DNA of 64,000 bases from Jackrogersella multiformis (lineage: Eukaryota > Ascomycota > Sordariomycetes > Xylariales > Hypoxylaceae): NCBI GenBank assembly GCA_902806575.1, contig CADCXD010000002.1, forward strand, positions 1,054,001 through 1,118,000. Reading direction: 5' to 3'. Each line of letters starts with the position of its first letter. Position 1 is the stretch's first letter. The notes below the pieces were generated by a model. That model had not been told where the DNA came from, searched no databases, and saw only the letters and a program-made list of their open reading frames with translations. This document shows, in pieces, positions 45,901 to 55,348 of the stretch. The position numbers were made by a program, and so were the translations under genes.

Positions 45901-47904
45901 CGAGCAGACCGACCACCTTAGACATCATACGAACTATGGCGTCAGAGATTCGGGGATCCTGCGTAGACGTTAACGTCTGCCAAAGGAGCTCCGTCTGCGC
46001 GGCCGTGTAAGTTTTAGTTACAGCTAAGAACCCGACGATGTTGAAGCTCGTTTGCGTGATCTCCGGATGACACGTTGGCCCGAGGAGATAGTCGACGATC
46101 CCGGTATCGACGAGATAACTAGACAAATATCGAAGGTATGCCAAATGGGGATTGTCGTCTCCCACTTCCTGGCGATCGATGTATGTTCTCCACTGGAAGA
46201 CCAAGTCTTCACATAGTGTCGTCGCTGCTGTGACTCTGAGCTGCATCTGGCGCGATCTTACCAACTTGCAGAATATGCGCATTCTCCACTCTAACGGGAG
46301 CGCTTCGTGCGTGAATCGGTCTAGAAGATCAGGGTGCTGCTGGCGGTGGTCTTGGATGAGCTTGGTGGCCTCAGTGATATTACTGAGTAGACTATATTTG
46401 AGAATGGCCGTCAGGCAGTTGATAAGGCTGATTGCAGTGTCGGAACTTAGGTTGTTGGTAGACTTTTCGATCACAATATCCATAGCATCCGAGACAGCTG
46501 CGAAGAAACTCAGACCAAAGGCTATATTCTTTCTCGAGCGATCAAGAGTCGCGGGAGAATAAGTCCCGGGGTATGACTGCTTTTTGTAGCTGTCACGTAC
46601 GAGACTGTCCATAAGCCAAGAGATGCCAACCAGATTATCCATCACTTTCTTGGGGGATCTGAGCAGATTGCTCGTGAGAAAATCAGTAAAGCGGCTTAGC
46701 TGAGTCTGTAACCCGTCACTGCTTGCTTGAAGTATGTCGAGCGACTCCAAAAGTACCGAGTTGTTCGCAAAAGCATAATTGCTATTCAACTGGCCGTCAT
46801 CCTTGGTGGGGATGCTTCCAAAGAGTCGAAGAAAACCTGGAGATATCAAGTCAAAGTCGCTGTCCTCCTTGCTTATGGCGTGCGCTAGCGTTCGACAGTC
46901 AACTGCGAGGAGAAACCCGGTTAGCCTAGCGATCTCTATGAACATCTGACTAATGATCTCTCGCGTCTGGTTCGACTTTGAAGAACCGTGCCTAGTAAGA
47001 CGTCGTCAGTTAACTTAACCAATCAAGGCTACTTTGCAGATCATACGCACCGATGAGCCACAGTATAGAAGAGCTCGGGAAGAGAGTGCCAGAATTGTCT
47101 GTTCTCCTGATATGCTTCCACAACCATAGGGTAGAATTCAATTTGCGCATATGACAAATACTGGCTTAACCACCTATGCAGAAGATGCAAGGCCTCGTCG
47201 ACGTGCGAAGGTTCTAGGATAGAGTTAGAATAGCGACGAGACAAAGGACAACTCGACGCACGTTGTCGAAAATACTCGGCAAGGCGAGCAACCGTCTCCT
47301 GATATGACTCTCCATCGCTATGGTATGGAAATTCGAGCATGGCAGCACTGAACTGTGCCGCTTTGGCATCCGTCAGAAGCGTCATGTTAGGTTCCGTACG
47401 GAACAATTCGAGTTCGTCGTCGAAGGATACGGTAGGTACTTCGGGGCTGTCAAGCTCGGACGCGGACGAGGACCCATCTCCAACCGAATGTACTTCTATC
47501 ATATTCACCTCCGGCTCTTCCACGCTGACCTTGATGCTATCTCTGCGGAAACGTACAGGCGTTGGAGAAGATGGGGAAGAAGGGTTGTTTTCGAGGCTGT
47601 CGGCATTCCTCAGGTTGATGGTGACCTTGCTCGAGACGGGTTCAGTAGCAGGCTCCGAATGAGTTGGGGTGCTCGGCGGAAGCGGCTCTGGTGTGTCGAC
47701 CTTCATAATGTTCGGGTCGGAACCGGTGGTGTCGTCTCGAGATGGCAGAGTATCGACAGACGTGCTCCTTGAACCTGAAAGAGAGGTCCTACGACGTTTT
47801 CGGGCGGACAGGTCTTCGTCGTCAAAAGGGTTAGGTCGAGTTGAGCAAGGCTCGGAGGAGACGGCACGTTCTCGCGGCTCGGATGATCTCGAATCCTGAT
47901 CCAT
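39962..47904 (-). CDS. Giant ubiquitin-specific protease (USP34/USP9X-type deubiquitinase)
   Basis: Model on the minus strand: 47051-47904, 44291-46991, 43863-44226, 42415-43812, 42297-42348, 40124-42243, 39962-40062, giving 2,529 residues. The N-terminal 280 residues are disordered and acidic/Ser-rich. A long helical-repeat region follows to about residue 1600, with a ubiquitin-like stretch (YRLYFRGQPLAPSES and KNGLILVKKES) near residue 1140. The USP domain is intact: Cys box GLRNLSNTCYLNSL, QMDVDEFYSLLFDRWE, zinc-finger CxxC (KYKCSECDRH) in the 52-bp exon, ACLKDIPDDLIFHLKRFDFN, and His box LVGVLVHSGTAESGHYYSYI with VEFNDEVVTSWD. A helical tail of about 600 residues follows and the protein ends TTATMDYD. 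It removes ubiquitin from substrates, so it is expected in cytosol and nucleus. The exon 4 acceptor (AAAG) is weak, though phase supports it. Confidence 0.92.
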
Positions 47905-48629
47905 CTGGACCTTGCTGACCCGGTCGGGAAGGGGGGGAATCGTGGAGCTCCAGATAAAGCTTGAGGCGTTCGCGCGAGAAGTCTCGGCGGCTGCTGGCGG
48001 TAGACTCCAGTATTAGCATGTGGGTTACGGAATTATAGGCGGGGTATAACAACTCGGGGGGGAGGAAAAAAAGAAGAAGAAAAAGGAATAGAGAAATAGA
48101 CTGCGGGAAGAATTTAAACGAAGGAGAAATAAGAAGACAATCGACAGGTCTAAGAGGGTATCAAGGTATTGCAGGAAAGGAAGATAGTTCTCGCAGCTTT
48201 GAAGAATCACCTTGTAAAAAAAGAGGTCGGCAGAAGAGAGTGATAGATAGAGGCAGCTGGTGTGAATTGTGATGATACCTACCTACAAGGTAGCCTAGTG
48301 TAGGTAAAATGTTGGAGAAGCTCCAGTTACTTTTTGGTGGTGATGACGGGGGCCTTGTCTGGGTCTGGCGTCAGTGGTGCACTTGGTGTGCGAGTGTGAG
48401 GGAGCTAATGGTGGGGGAGGGGCGTGTGTGGAGAACAACCTTGGGAAGTGGGAGAAGGTAGGTAAGAGCTCAGAGCTCAAAGCTCAGAGCTACTGTAGCC
48501 CTAGCGATGTGTAATAGGTAGTAGGTATAATGGGTAGGTAGCAGCGTCCCATATAGTTCCCAGCTAAGAAACTGCTAATCCCAAGCAGGGAGGTATCCTA
48601 GGTAGGGATTCTTGCTTCCATTCTTTCCA

Positions 48630-48668
48630 TACCTCCTACCTCCTAGGTACCTAGCCTAGGTAGGTAGA
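48630..48668. repeat. TACCTAGGTA-type repeat cluster
   Basis: Tandem ACCTCCTACCTCC followed by TAGGTACCTAGCCTAGGTAG, centred on CTAG. Confidence 0.7.
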
Positions 48669-50470
48669 AATGTAGGAGGTAACCTCCCATTAACAGACTT
48701 AGAATGCTCGCGCGACCCTTTTTTTTGTGACGATTCCAATGACGAGTATTATGATAGAAAATTTAGCTAAACTTACTTCATATGAGATGGCAGGAGTGTG
48801 TAAGGCTGTCGGAAGCTTGGACAGGCCAATAGATATGCACTGCAATGAGTAGATATATGCTCCCGGTGCGGCGTACCTGATGGAGCAATCAGGATATTCA
48901 ATGGAGTTGGAATGTTGGAATGTGACACCTCGAGTGATTGTGGATGTGGATAGACGAATGGGTAAGGCTGTGTGTGGTGAGTCGAAGATCGCCTTGGGAC
49001 GGGTTTGTCGCACTCGAAAGATATAGGTACTATGTAGGTGTAAGGCGGTGCCTACTAGGCAGGTAGCTGGAAATACGATTAAGGAAACCGCTTGGTAAAG
49101 AGCGGCACTAGCGTGCTACCAAAGTGGGGATGATATACGCAAGTACCTAGGTACTTACAAGGTACATACCGATATGTGAATACATACAAGTAAGAACGTC
49201 TGCTTAAATGTACAGGATACTAAGGTATTCAATCAATGAGGTAATTTCGAAAGAGAGTCGTAATCATAGGAATGATTAATTTAGTAGGTGTGAGGTACTA
49301 GGTACGGTAGGTAGGATGAGATATCAAAAAGAGTTCTTGGTCTGGGTGCCACCTTGGTAAGTGGAAGAATGCGAACACCTACAATAAATGGAGCTTGAAA
49401 TTAGGTACTTAGGTACCTACGTAGGTATCTAAAAGGCGCATGCACAAAATATCCAGGCACCTAAGTGGACTGGAAAACTTAACCTTACCAGACACTTACC
49501 TACCGGTAGGTTTACTTTAAGAACCCAGCCTGCAGTGTTATGCTAAATAATACCAAGGTGGCAAGTAAAAGAGACGCGATCTAGGTTCCGCCTCAAATAG
49601 TTAATATTCTGGAAGCGACTTCAGCTCTCTTAAGCGTGACGAGGTTCCAAGGTTCCAAGGTTCTGTATGCAGATCGCTGATAAGGAAAATAATGGGCCAG
49701 GCACCCTAGCAACTACCTAGGTAGTAGGTACATACCCACCGGTAAGTATCTCCTTTCAAAGACACAAACGACGAGCGTATTTACCTCCCTTGCTACCGTA
49801 GGTATTCTCGAAAACGATACAATTCATATATGTAACTCTTCTGAGGATCCATGCATCCATGATACCGAATTATTCTAGTCTCCAGCTAAGATATACAATA
49901 TAACTTTACTACGCAAGTGTCACTTAACTAAGAGGTCCTCGGATACAGTACGAAACTATGCTTAGTAGCTTCTCGGCACTGTATATACAGTACATAGCCC
50001 TACGCAATAAGTCATTTCTTGAGGGGTACTTACCTGGGTACCTAGGGAGCAGGGGAGGTAAAGGAGTAGAAGGACGACTGATATATACGAAGGTAACCTC
50101 TTAATAACAGTCATGAGTATAAGATATGGACGTACGCCCAAATAACTCTTCACGATCCTAGGACCTAGGTACCCCTTAGGTCCTTGGAATCATGCAGGTG
50201 TCCATCACATATCCCCAACTAAGCACACGTGTGTGGTACGCGTGCAGTGCATACCGAAGTTTAAGATCCATAAGTTGATTGCCTTGGTCAGCCCAGCCGC
50301 TGCCCCTACATAAGGTACCTACCTAAGGTAGTGTATTGCCGTATTTACCGTACCTCCAGGGCTATTATTTATATGCACATACATAAGGGGAAAATATATA
50401 CTACAAACCTTAAACTCAAGTACCTACACAACATTTGCAGCATCTGTGTTGCCCATTATCGCGCTGCCTA

Positions 50471-50507
50471 GATACCTACCTACCCACCTAGGTACCTAAC
50501 TAGGTGG
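50471..50507. repeat. TACCTAGGTA-type repeat cluster near a gene start
   Basis: GATACCTACCTACCCACC then CTAGGTACCTAACTAGGTGG, ending about 29 bp before the start codon at 50536. Confidence 0.7.
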
Positions 50508-50535
50508 ACTGCCAGTCATTTTTGTAGTTATCAGG

Positions 50536-51531
50536 ATGGGATTCGAGACTTTATCAAAGCTGAAAAGTGCTGGATTAGCAACGGAAGAATACCTGAAGGG
50601 AAAATGGTAATAACCCTCTTTCTTTTCCTCCTTCCCCGGCCATTATTTTGAAGACTTGATGTCGTCAATAATCGCAGCAGCTAATATCGTCCCCTCAACA
50701 GGGAACGGAGAAAATCCCGGGACGCTCTCGCGGCAAAACAAGACGCAGCTAGAGCGGAAGAGGAACGGCTTCGACGGGAGAAGAATGACTTTCTCCGTTT
50801 GGTCCTGGCAAAAGTTACCGGCGAGTCGGTCATCGAGATGACGCCGCTGCGGTGGGACCCAGCCACCTCTCATAAGGCTGTCTTCTTGGTCACAATACCT
50901 ATCGAATTTGGCATATTTGAGCTGTCAAAAAATACTTATAAGCTGCTTGCCAAGCATGTCGGCATGAGCCTAAACAGCGTTAGCCATTGGGCCTTGTGCG
51001 TGATTGATCGCAGCTTCAACCCTTCTTACTGTTACGACTTGATGAGTGACCAAATAGCACTCAACGCCATTGGCAAAAACAACTTTCGTGTAGCAGAGAT
51101 AACCGCTACATTCATCGAGACATGGAGCTCATGCTACTATGTTGGCGAGACGACGAAATCTCACCTAGAGATCCAAGAGCTAGGTGAGTTGGAGTTGACT
51201 AATGACATAGGCAGCCCTGCCGCCCATCTCGATGCTAACACACAGGATCTAAGGACTTAATCACATGGCACTTCATCCACGATATCATCTCTTAACGAGT
51301 AACTGCCAGGATCTGGCAGAAAGTCTCGTCAAAGAACTATGCAACGGCAGAGTTATTAGCCAAGCCAAACTAAGCGAGGAGCTGTCTCTAGCATCACAAA
51401 AAATGGCTCTGGGCCTCATGGTAGCGCGGCTGAGGTCTAAGGTAGAGATACTCGAGGAGCGCGAGGACAGCGATGCCGTCAAAGAAGATATGGATATCAT
51501 CAAAGTATTATGGCATAGATCCCATCGATAA
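50536..51531 (+). CDS. Unknown protein with permuted-papain/LRAT-like His...Asn-Cys pattern
   Basis: Model: exons 50536-50606, 50702-51183, 51254-51531, giving 276 residues. It starts MGFETLSKLKSAGLATEEYL, followed by a charged coiled-coil-like region (AARAEEERLRREKN). The core has SHWALCVIDRSFN, then CYDLM about 10 residues on, and about 80 residues later YHLLTSNCQDLAESLVKEL. A His-Trp-Ala block followed by Asn-Cys-Gln/Glu resembles circularly permuted papain-like enzymes (LRAT/PLAAT, PPPDE), in which His precedes the catalytic Cys. I infer a possible thiol hydrolase or acyltransferase; no family name is certain. The C-terminus is helical. The third-exon acceptor (CTAAG) is chosen because it alone joins the frames; an upstream CAG would give a stop. 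No clear partner among the neighbours. Confidence 0.65.
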
Positions 51532-52013
51532 CCAGCAGACCTAATTTAATTAGAAAGGCCGCCGTACCCTACCTTACGGTAGCGATGTATATGAGAGTTT
51601 GATACGATTATACTTATACCTTTATTAGATCTGACTGTCTTGATATTTGTGCCGACCTACCTAAGGTACCTAAATACTTAGGTAGATCTCACCGTGCACA
51701 GGCCAATTGACTCACTGGGATGGGGTAGGTGATAAATAATCCTGATTTTCTATTGGCTCACGTCGATATTTCTAGGTTAATATAAAGATTCATATAAAGA
51801 TTTAATTCCTTAATAGAATTTCACTTACCTACATAGGTAGTTACATAGGTACTATCTCAGTATCTTGAATAAATCTTCGAAACTATAACCAATAGTATTA
51901 ACAAGAGCAACTCTAGAAAAGCTTCACTTAAATTAACTAACTTCGTACCGGAAAACCCAGTGGATAAACGCTACTTTAAACTACCTTAGGTACCTAGAGG
52001 TAGACACCTAAAG
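51532..52013. other. Spacer
   Basis: AT-rich, with repeat copies near 51658, 51825 and 51985. It contains the Pop3 promoter. No gene. Confidence 0.55.
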
Positions 52014-52945
52014 ATGGACAAAAAGAAGAAGATCGCATATCAGCTAGACACGCCATATTCAGCAATAACATGGTATTAAACAAGACACTTTATCATCCCC
52101 CCTCTGAAATGTTATACTGACTAAGGTCACTAGGCCCATCGTGACACTCGAAGATCAAGAAACTATCCTCGAACTTCTATGCACGTAAGTTAAGAGATTC
52201 TCAATAACTACCTAAAACACCAGAGTCAGTGTATGTTTATTGTGCAGATTATGTAGCTCTTCCACCAGAACAAAGATCAGCAGCCCATATACCCTTCACA
52301 CTAACCTTTTGGATTAGTCTGCTTGGTCCGCTGGGACAATACCGATCGGATTATGTTCAACTATCGAAAGGCAAACGTGATAAGAAGCGGAAGCGCAAAA
52401 TGCCAACTACACACTCTACGGAACTTGCGCCTCCTCCTGCTCCTGAACTCAGATCGTATGTCGACATTGGCCTGAAAGCCGTCACAAATCATCTGCAGGA
52501 GATAGCATCCAAGGTACAGGGTGAAAAGTCTAACTTGGGAGAGAATTCGCCTAGCCAAGAAGCATCGGTCCCTTCTTATTCGGCCATCTTCGTCACCCGG
52601 TCCGGGCAGCCGAATTCTCTGAATGGACATCTCCCCCAGATGGTAGCTGTTGCCTCAAAATCGAGTTACACACAAACGCCCATTAAGCTGGTAGGATTAT
52701 CGAAGTCTTGTGAAGACCGTCTATCCGAATCTCTAGGTATTCCTCGTGTTTCCTGTATTGGACTCCGCGACGATGCCCCGAATTCGAGGGCATTAGTTGA
52801 ATTCATGCGCAAGCATGTTCCAACCGTTGAAGCACAGTGGCTAGAAGAGGCGAGACAAGCCGAACACAGGGAAACGAACATCAATACGATCGAGACATTT
52901 ATAGGTAGCAAAAGGCAGCATACCTGCAGAACGTCTATGCCGTAA
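52014..52945 (+). CDS. POP3: RNase P/MRP subunit Pop3
   Basis: Model: exons 52014-52072, 52134-52184, 52318-52945, giving 245 residues. It starts MDKKKKIAYQLDTPYSAITW, then PIVTLEDQETILELLCT and LLGPLGQYRSDYVQLSKGKR, the arrangement of fungal Pop3. A Lys/Arg run and a Pro-rich linker follow, with APELRSYVDIGLKAVTNHLQ. The second conserved half reads IKLVGLSKSCEDRLSESLGI, PRVSCIGLRDDAPNSRALVE and VPTVEAQWLEEA. Pop3 has an L7Ae-like fold and is a protein subunit of the ribonucleoproteins that process tRNA and rRNA precursors in the nucleus and nucleolus. The two short first exons are found only by splicing; the phase fits, and the Trp codon is split across intron 1. Identification rests on family pattern memory rather than on a catalytic motif. 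Confidence 0.82.
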
Positions 52946-53820
52946 TTATATATTATATACTCACTGATACTTCTTATCATATCACTAGGCCTACGTACGT
53001 CTATAGGAGGTTGACTCTTATCTTACTAGATGCTCCCATTGGTAAGTAATATATATAATGCCTAGGATGTAGATATCGAATACCTTAAGTTTTTGCTAGA
53101 TGTTTTTCAATAACTATAGAAATGTCATGTCCTAGATATATACATACATATATCTTCTATCGTGGGAACTCCTGTCCTTTGGCTGGACAGTCCAGTTTGC
53201 AAATTAGGTGGGTGCCCGCATCTATAGACATCGTACTAAAGCGTCCACACTTTGTTGACTCTGACTTTTACCAGTAAAACTTCGACCACAAGCCATGTGT
53301 TAAGGGAAACATATGAATCTAAAACCTAGCAACTGCTGGAAACAGCAAAAAGTAGCAAGTGGGTAGTCAGATACCTGCTAGGTAAGTATATTAGAAGAAG
53401 GAACATCCATTGTAAGTCTTTCCTTCTTACCTCTTTCTATGACTATTTACCCACCCTTCCTTCTTGAGACAATTACCTATAAATCTAGAAGTCGCCTACC
53501 TAGCCTGGTTGGTCTTTACTCAAGTAAACCCCGACTTCCATATTGTGTGTCTGGTGAAGTTGTAGTTTCCTACGCAACCACCAAACGCGCTGTAGAGTGT
53601 TGCCGTGGTTCCTTCTCCTATTATATTCTTTCGCATCACCCCATTGATCTATAAATCCCCTACCTTCTACTCTTTTCCACATTTTTTCCTCCTTTCACAT
53701 CTTCATCCATTCACCTCTTCGCCTTTTAATTCCCTCACTTCTCGTCAATACTAATCGTACGTGGTTCAACTGTTGCGGTAGTCTTCCAAAATTTGACAAC
53801 GCCAGAGAAATATTGCCAAA
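52946..53820. other. Spacer
   Basis: AT-rich, then a pyrimidine-rich stretch (53640-53760) that looks like the leader of the gene at 53821. ORFs are short and without domains. Confidence 0.5.
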
Positions 53821-54519
53821 ATGTTTGGAAGGGGCAACTTAGAAGATGCTAAAGAACTGCAAGCCTCTTTCAGTCGAGCAAAGTCGCCTCGGCCCAAGAG
53901 CCGAGCACGCGACAGGGGCAATAGAAGCCCCCGTCATGAGCCTCCATCCTACCATGGCAGAGGAGGACCACAAGCCACCGGTGCCCGTAACGGTCCTCCA
54001 CAACGAGCATCTCCTTTCTCGATGACCCCAGCTCCTCAAGTCCCATCTAGATTTCCTCCCCCACGCCTATTCGCCCACCGAGCACAGCACCGCGACGATG
54101 ACCTAATGGACTTCGAGCAGCCTGTCCCAACGCGGCGACGAGAAAATATGGCTCCACAAAGACATTATCCCGCCAACTTCTCCTTTCACTCATCAATTCT
54201 CGATACAAGAGGGGAAGAAGTAAGCCAACCTGTCATGCAGTTCACTACCAATAAAGGAGCTTCAAGGTCTCGGCAAGACGATGTAAGCATGAGTGGCACA
54301 GATACAGGCGGCCCTAAAATAGCAGCAGGCCTCAGCGGTCTAAACGCCTCGCGATGGAATACGGGAAATTCTCCAGCCACTGAGAATTACGGAAGCTCAC
54401 CTATGGTTGTTGACGATCCACCCTCGGAAAGGCGCGGGCCTGCTCCTTCCACTGGTCGTATTGTTTTCAGCGGAATGTCGAAGGGACCTGGCCTGGCTGA
54501 TTCTCGCTGGGCATCGTAA
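53821..54519 (+). CDS. Disordered Arg/Pro/Ser-rich hypothetical protein
   Basis: Single exon, 232 residues, with a good start context (CCAAAATGTTTGG). I do not recognise the family. The sequence is rich in Arg, Pro, Ser and Gly with no predicted fold: an N-terminal basic part (RAKSPRPKSRARDRGNRSPR), a Pro-rich middle, and two copies of a short motif near the C-terminus, GLNASRW and GLADSRW, the second ending the protein as RWAS. Repeated short linear motifs in an otherwise disordered chain suggest a binding partner. It is probably nuclear or RNA-associated judging by composition, which is weak evidence. Coding status rests on the open frame, the leader and composition that differs from flanking DNA. 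Confidence 0.65.
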   Translation: MFGRGNLEDAKELQASFSRAKSPRPKSRARDRGNRSPRHEPPSYHGRGGPQATGARNGPPQRASPFSMTPAPQVPSRFPPPRLFAHRAQHRDDDLMDFEQPVPTRRRENMAPQRHYPANFSFHSSILDTRGEEVSQPVMQFTTNKGASRSRQDDVSMSGTDTGGPKIAAGLSGLNASRWNTGNSPATENYGSSPMVVDDPPSERRGPAPSTGRIVFSGMSKGPGLADSRWAS

Positions 54520-55348
54520 GGCTAGCCAGGCGTATGTAGACGAACAAATCGAGTTGAGATATACCGCTGAGAAGGACGAAGAGTTTACACCTCGAGTTAT
54601 GCCCCGAGAAAGTATTTTCTGATATTGTCGAATCTCCCTCGTCGAATTCCCCGGTGTCCCTGGATGCCTCTACAACACTATCGTCGTACCCGATGTGGAA
54701 GGGGGAAGCACCAACGCTTACTTTGTTCGTTGGAGGATTTCGATCCCGCCGATTTGCGTCGATGTATCATTCGTCAAGATACTAGTTGCTCAACGGTCTA
54801 AGGATTTTAGTCGAGGCAAATGCTACTGTGGATTTTCGCTTCGCATTCATTTACTCCTGTCACATCGTCCTGCAATCCACGAGATTGGCGAGACTAGGCG
54901 ACTAGCTATTTCGGACTTTGTACTTGCGTGGGTGTGTACTACTAGCTAGGAATCCTGATATCACGTCGAGGGCGTGTACATGTTGATAGCTATTGCACGA
55001 TGCGCTGCTTAGCATACTCGTAGATAGGGGTATAATTCTAACTTCTTCATCAGCCCAATATGACTTTCTCTTGACAAGTGAAATTGTAGGAACAAGCAGC
55101 AAATAAAGTAAACCAGATGGGAATAGTAGGTATCATGGCGTTATGTAAAGAACTATGCGTTTTCCTTAGATGACTACCTACCTAAGGTATCCATCTTTGG
55201 GATTCTTACATATGCCCAGACGAGACAGCTGGCAGTAAATACTCAACCTCGACATCCAAGATGGACTTCATATAGCATCGTAAACTATTCCATCCCACTC
55301 CACCTCCCTCTTCCCCCATCCTAACCACCCCTTTCCCCTCCCCTCCCC
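54520..55348. other. Convergent 3' spacer
   Basis: Between the disordered-protein gene and the Noc3 gene. A shifted open stretch (54529-54622) and ORF 54695-54949 have no domains. One TACCTAAGGTA-type element lies near 55170. Confidence 0.5.

Larger units (their letters stand above)
47905..50535. other. 2.6 kb repeat-rich spacer
   Basis: Upstream of the deubiquitinase gene and of the gene at 50536. It has a purine-rich run (GGAAAAAAAGAAGAAGAAAA) near 48065 and many TACCTAGGTA elements (48630-48668, 49145, 49405, 49715, 50035, 50160, 50325, 50471-50507). The only longer ORF (48699-49013, -) has no domain. No gene supported. Confidence 0.5.

Noticed and set aside
48699..49013. 104-codon minus-strand ORF
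   Set aside because: No domain and no introns or leader that would mark a gene.
54529..54622. Protein-like open stretch just after the disordered protein gene, possibly an extra exon
   Set aside because: Joining it would need an intron of about 14 bp (GTAAGG to CCAG), too short to splice.
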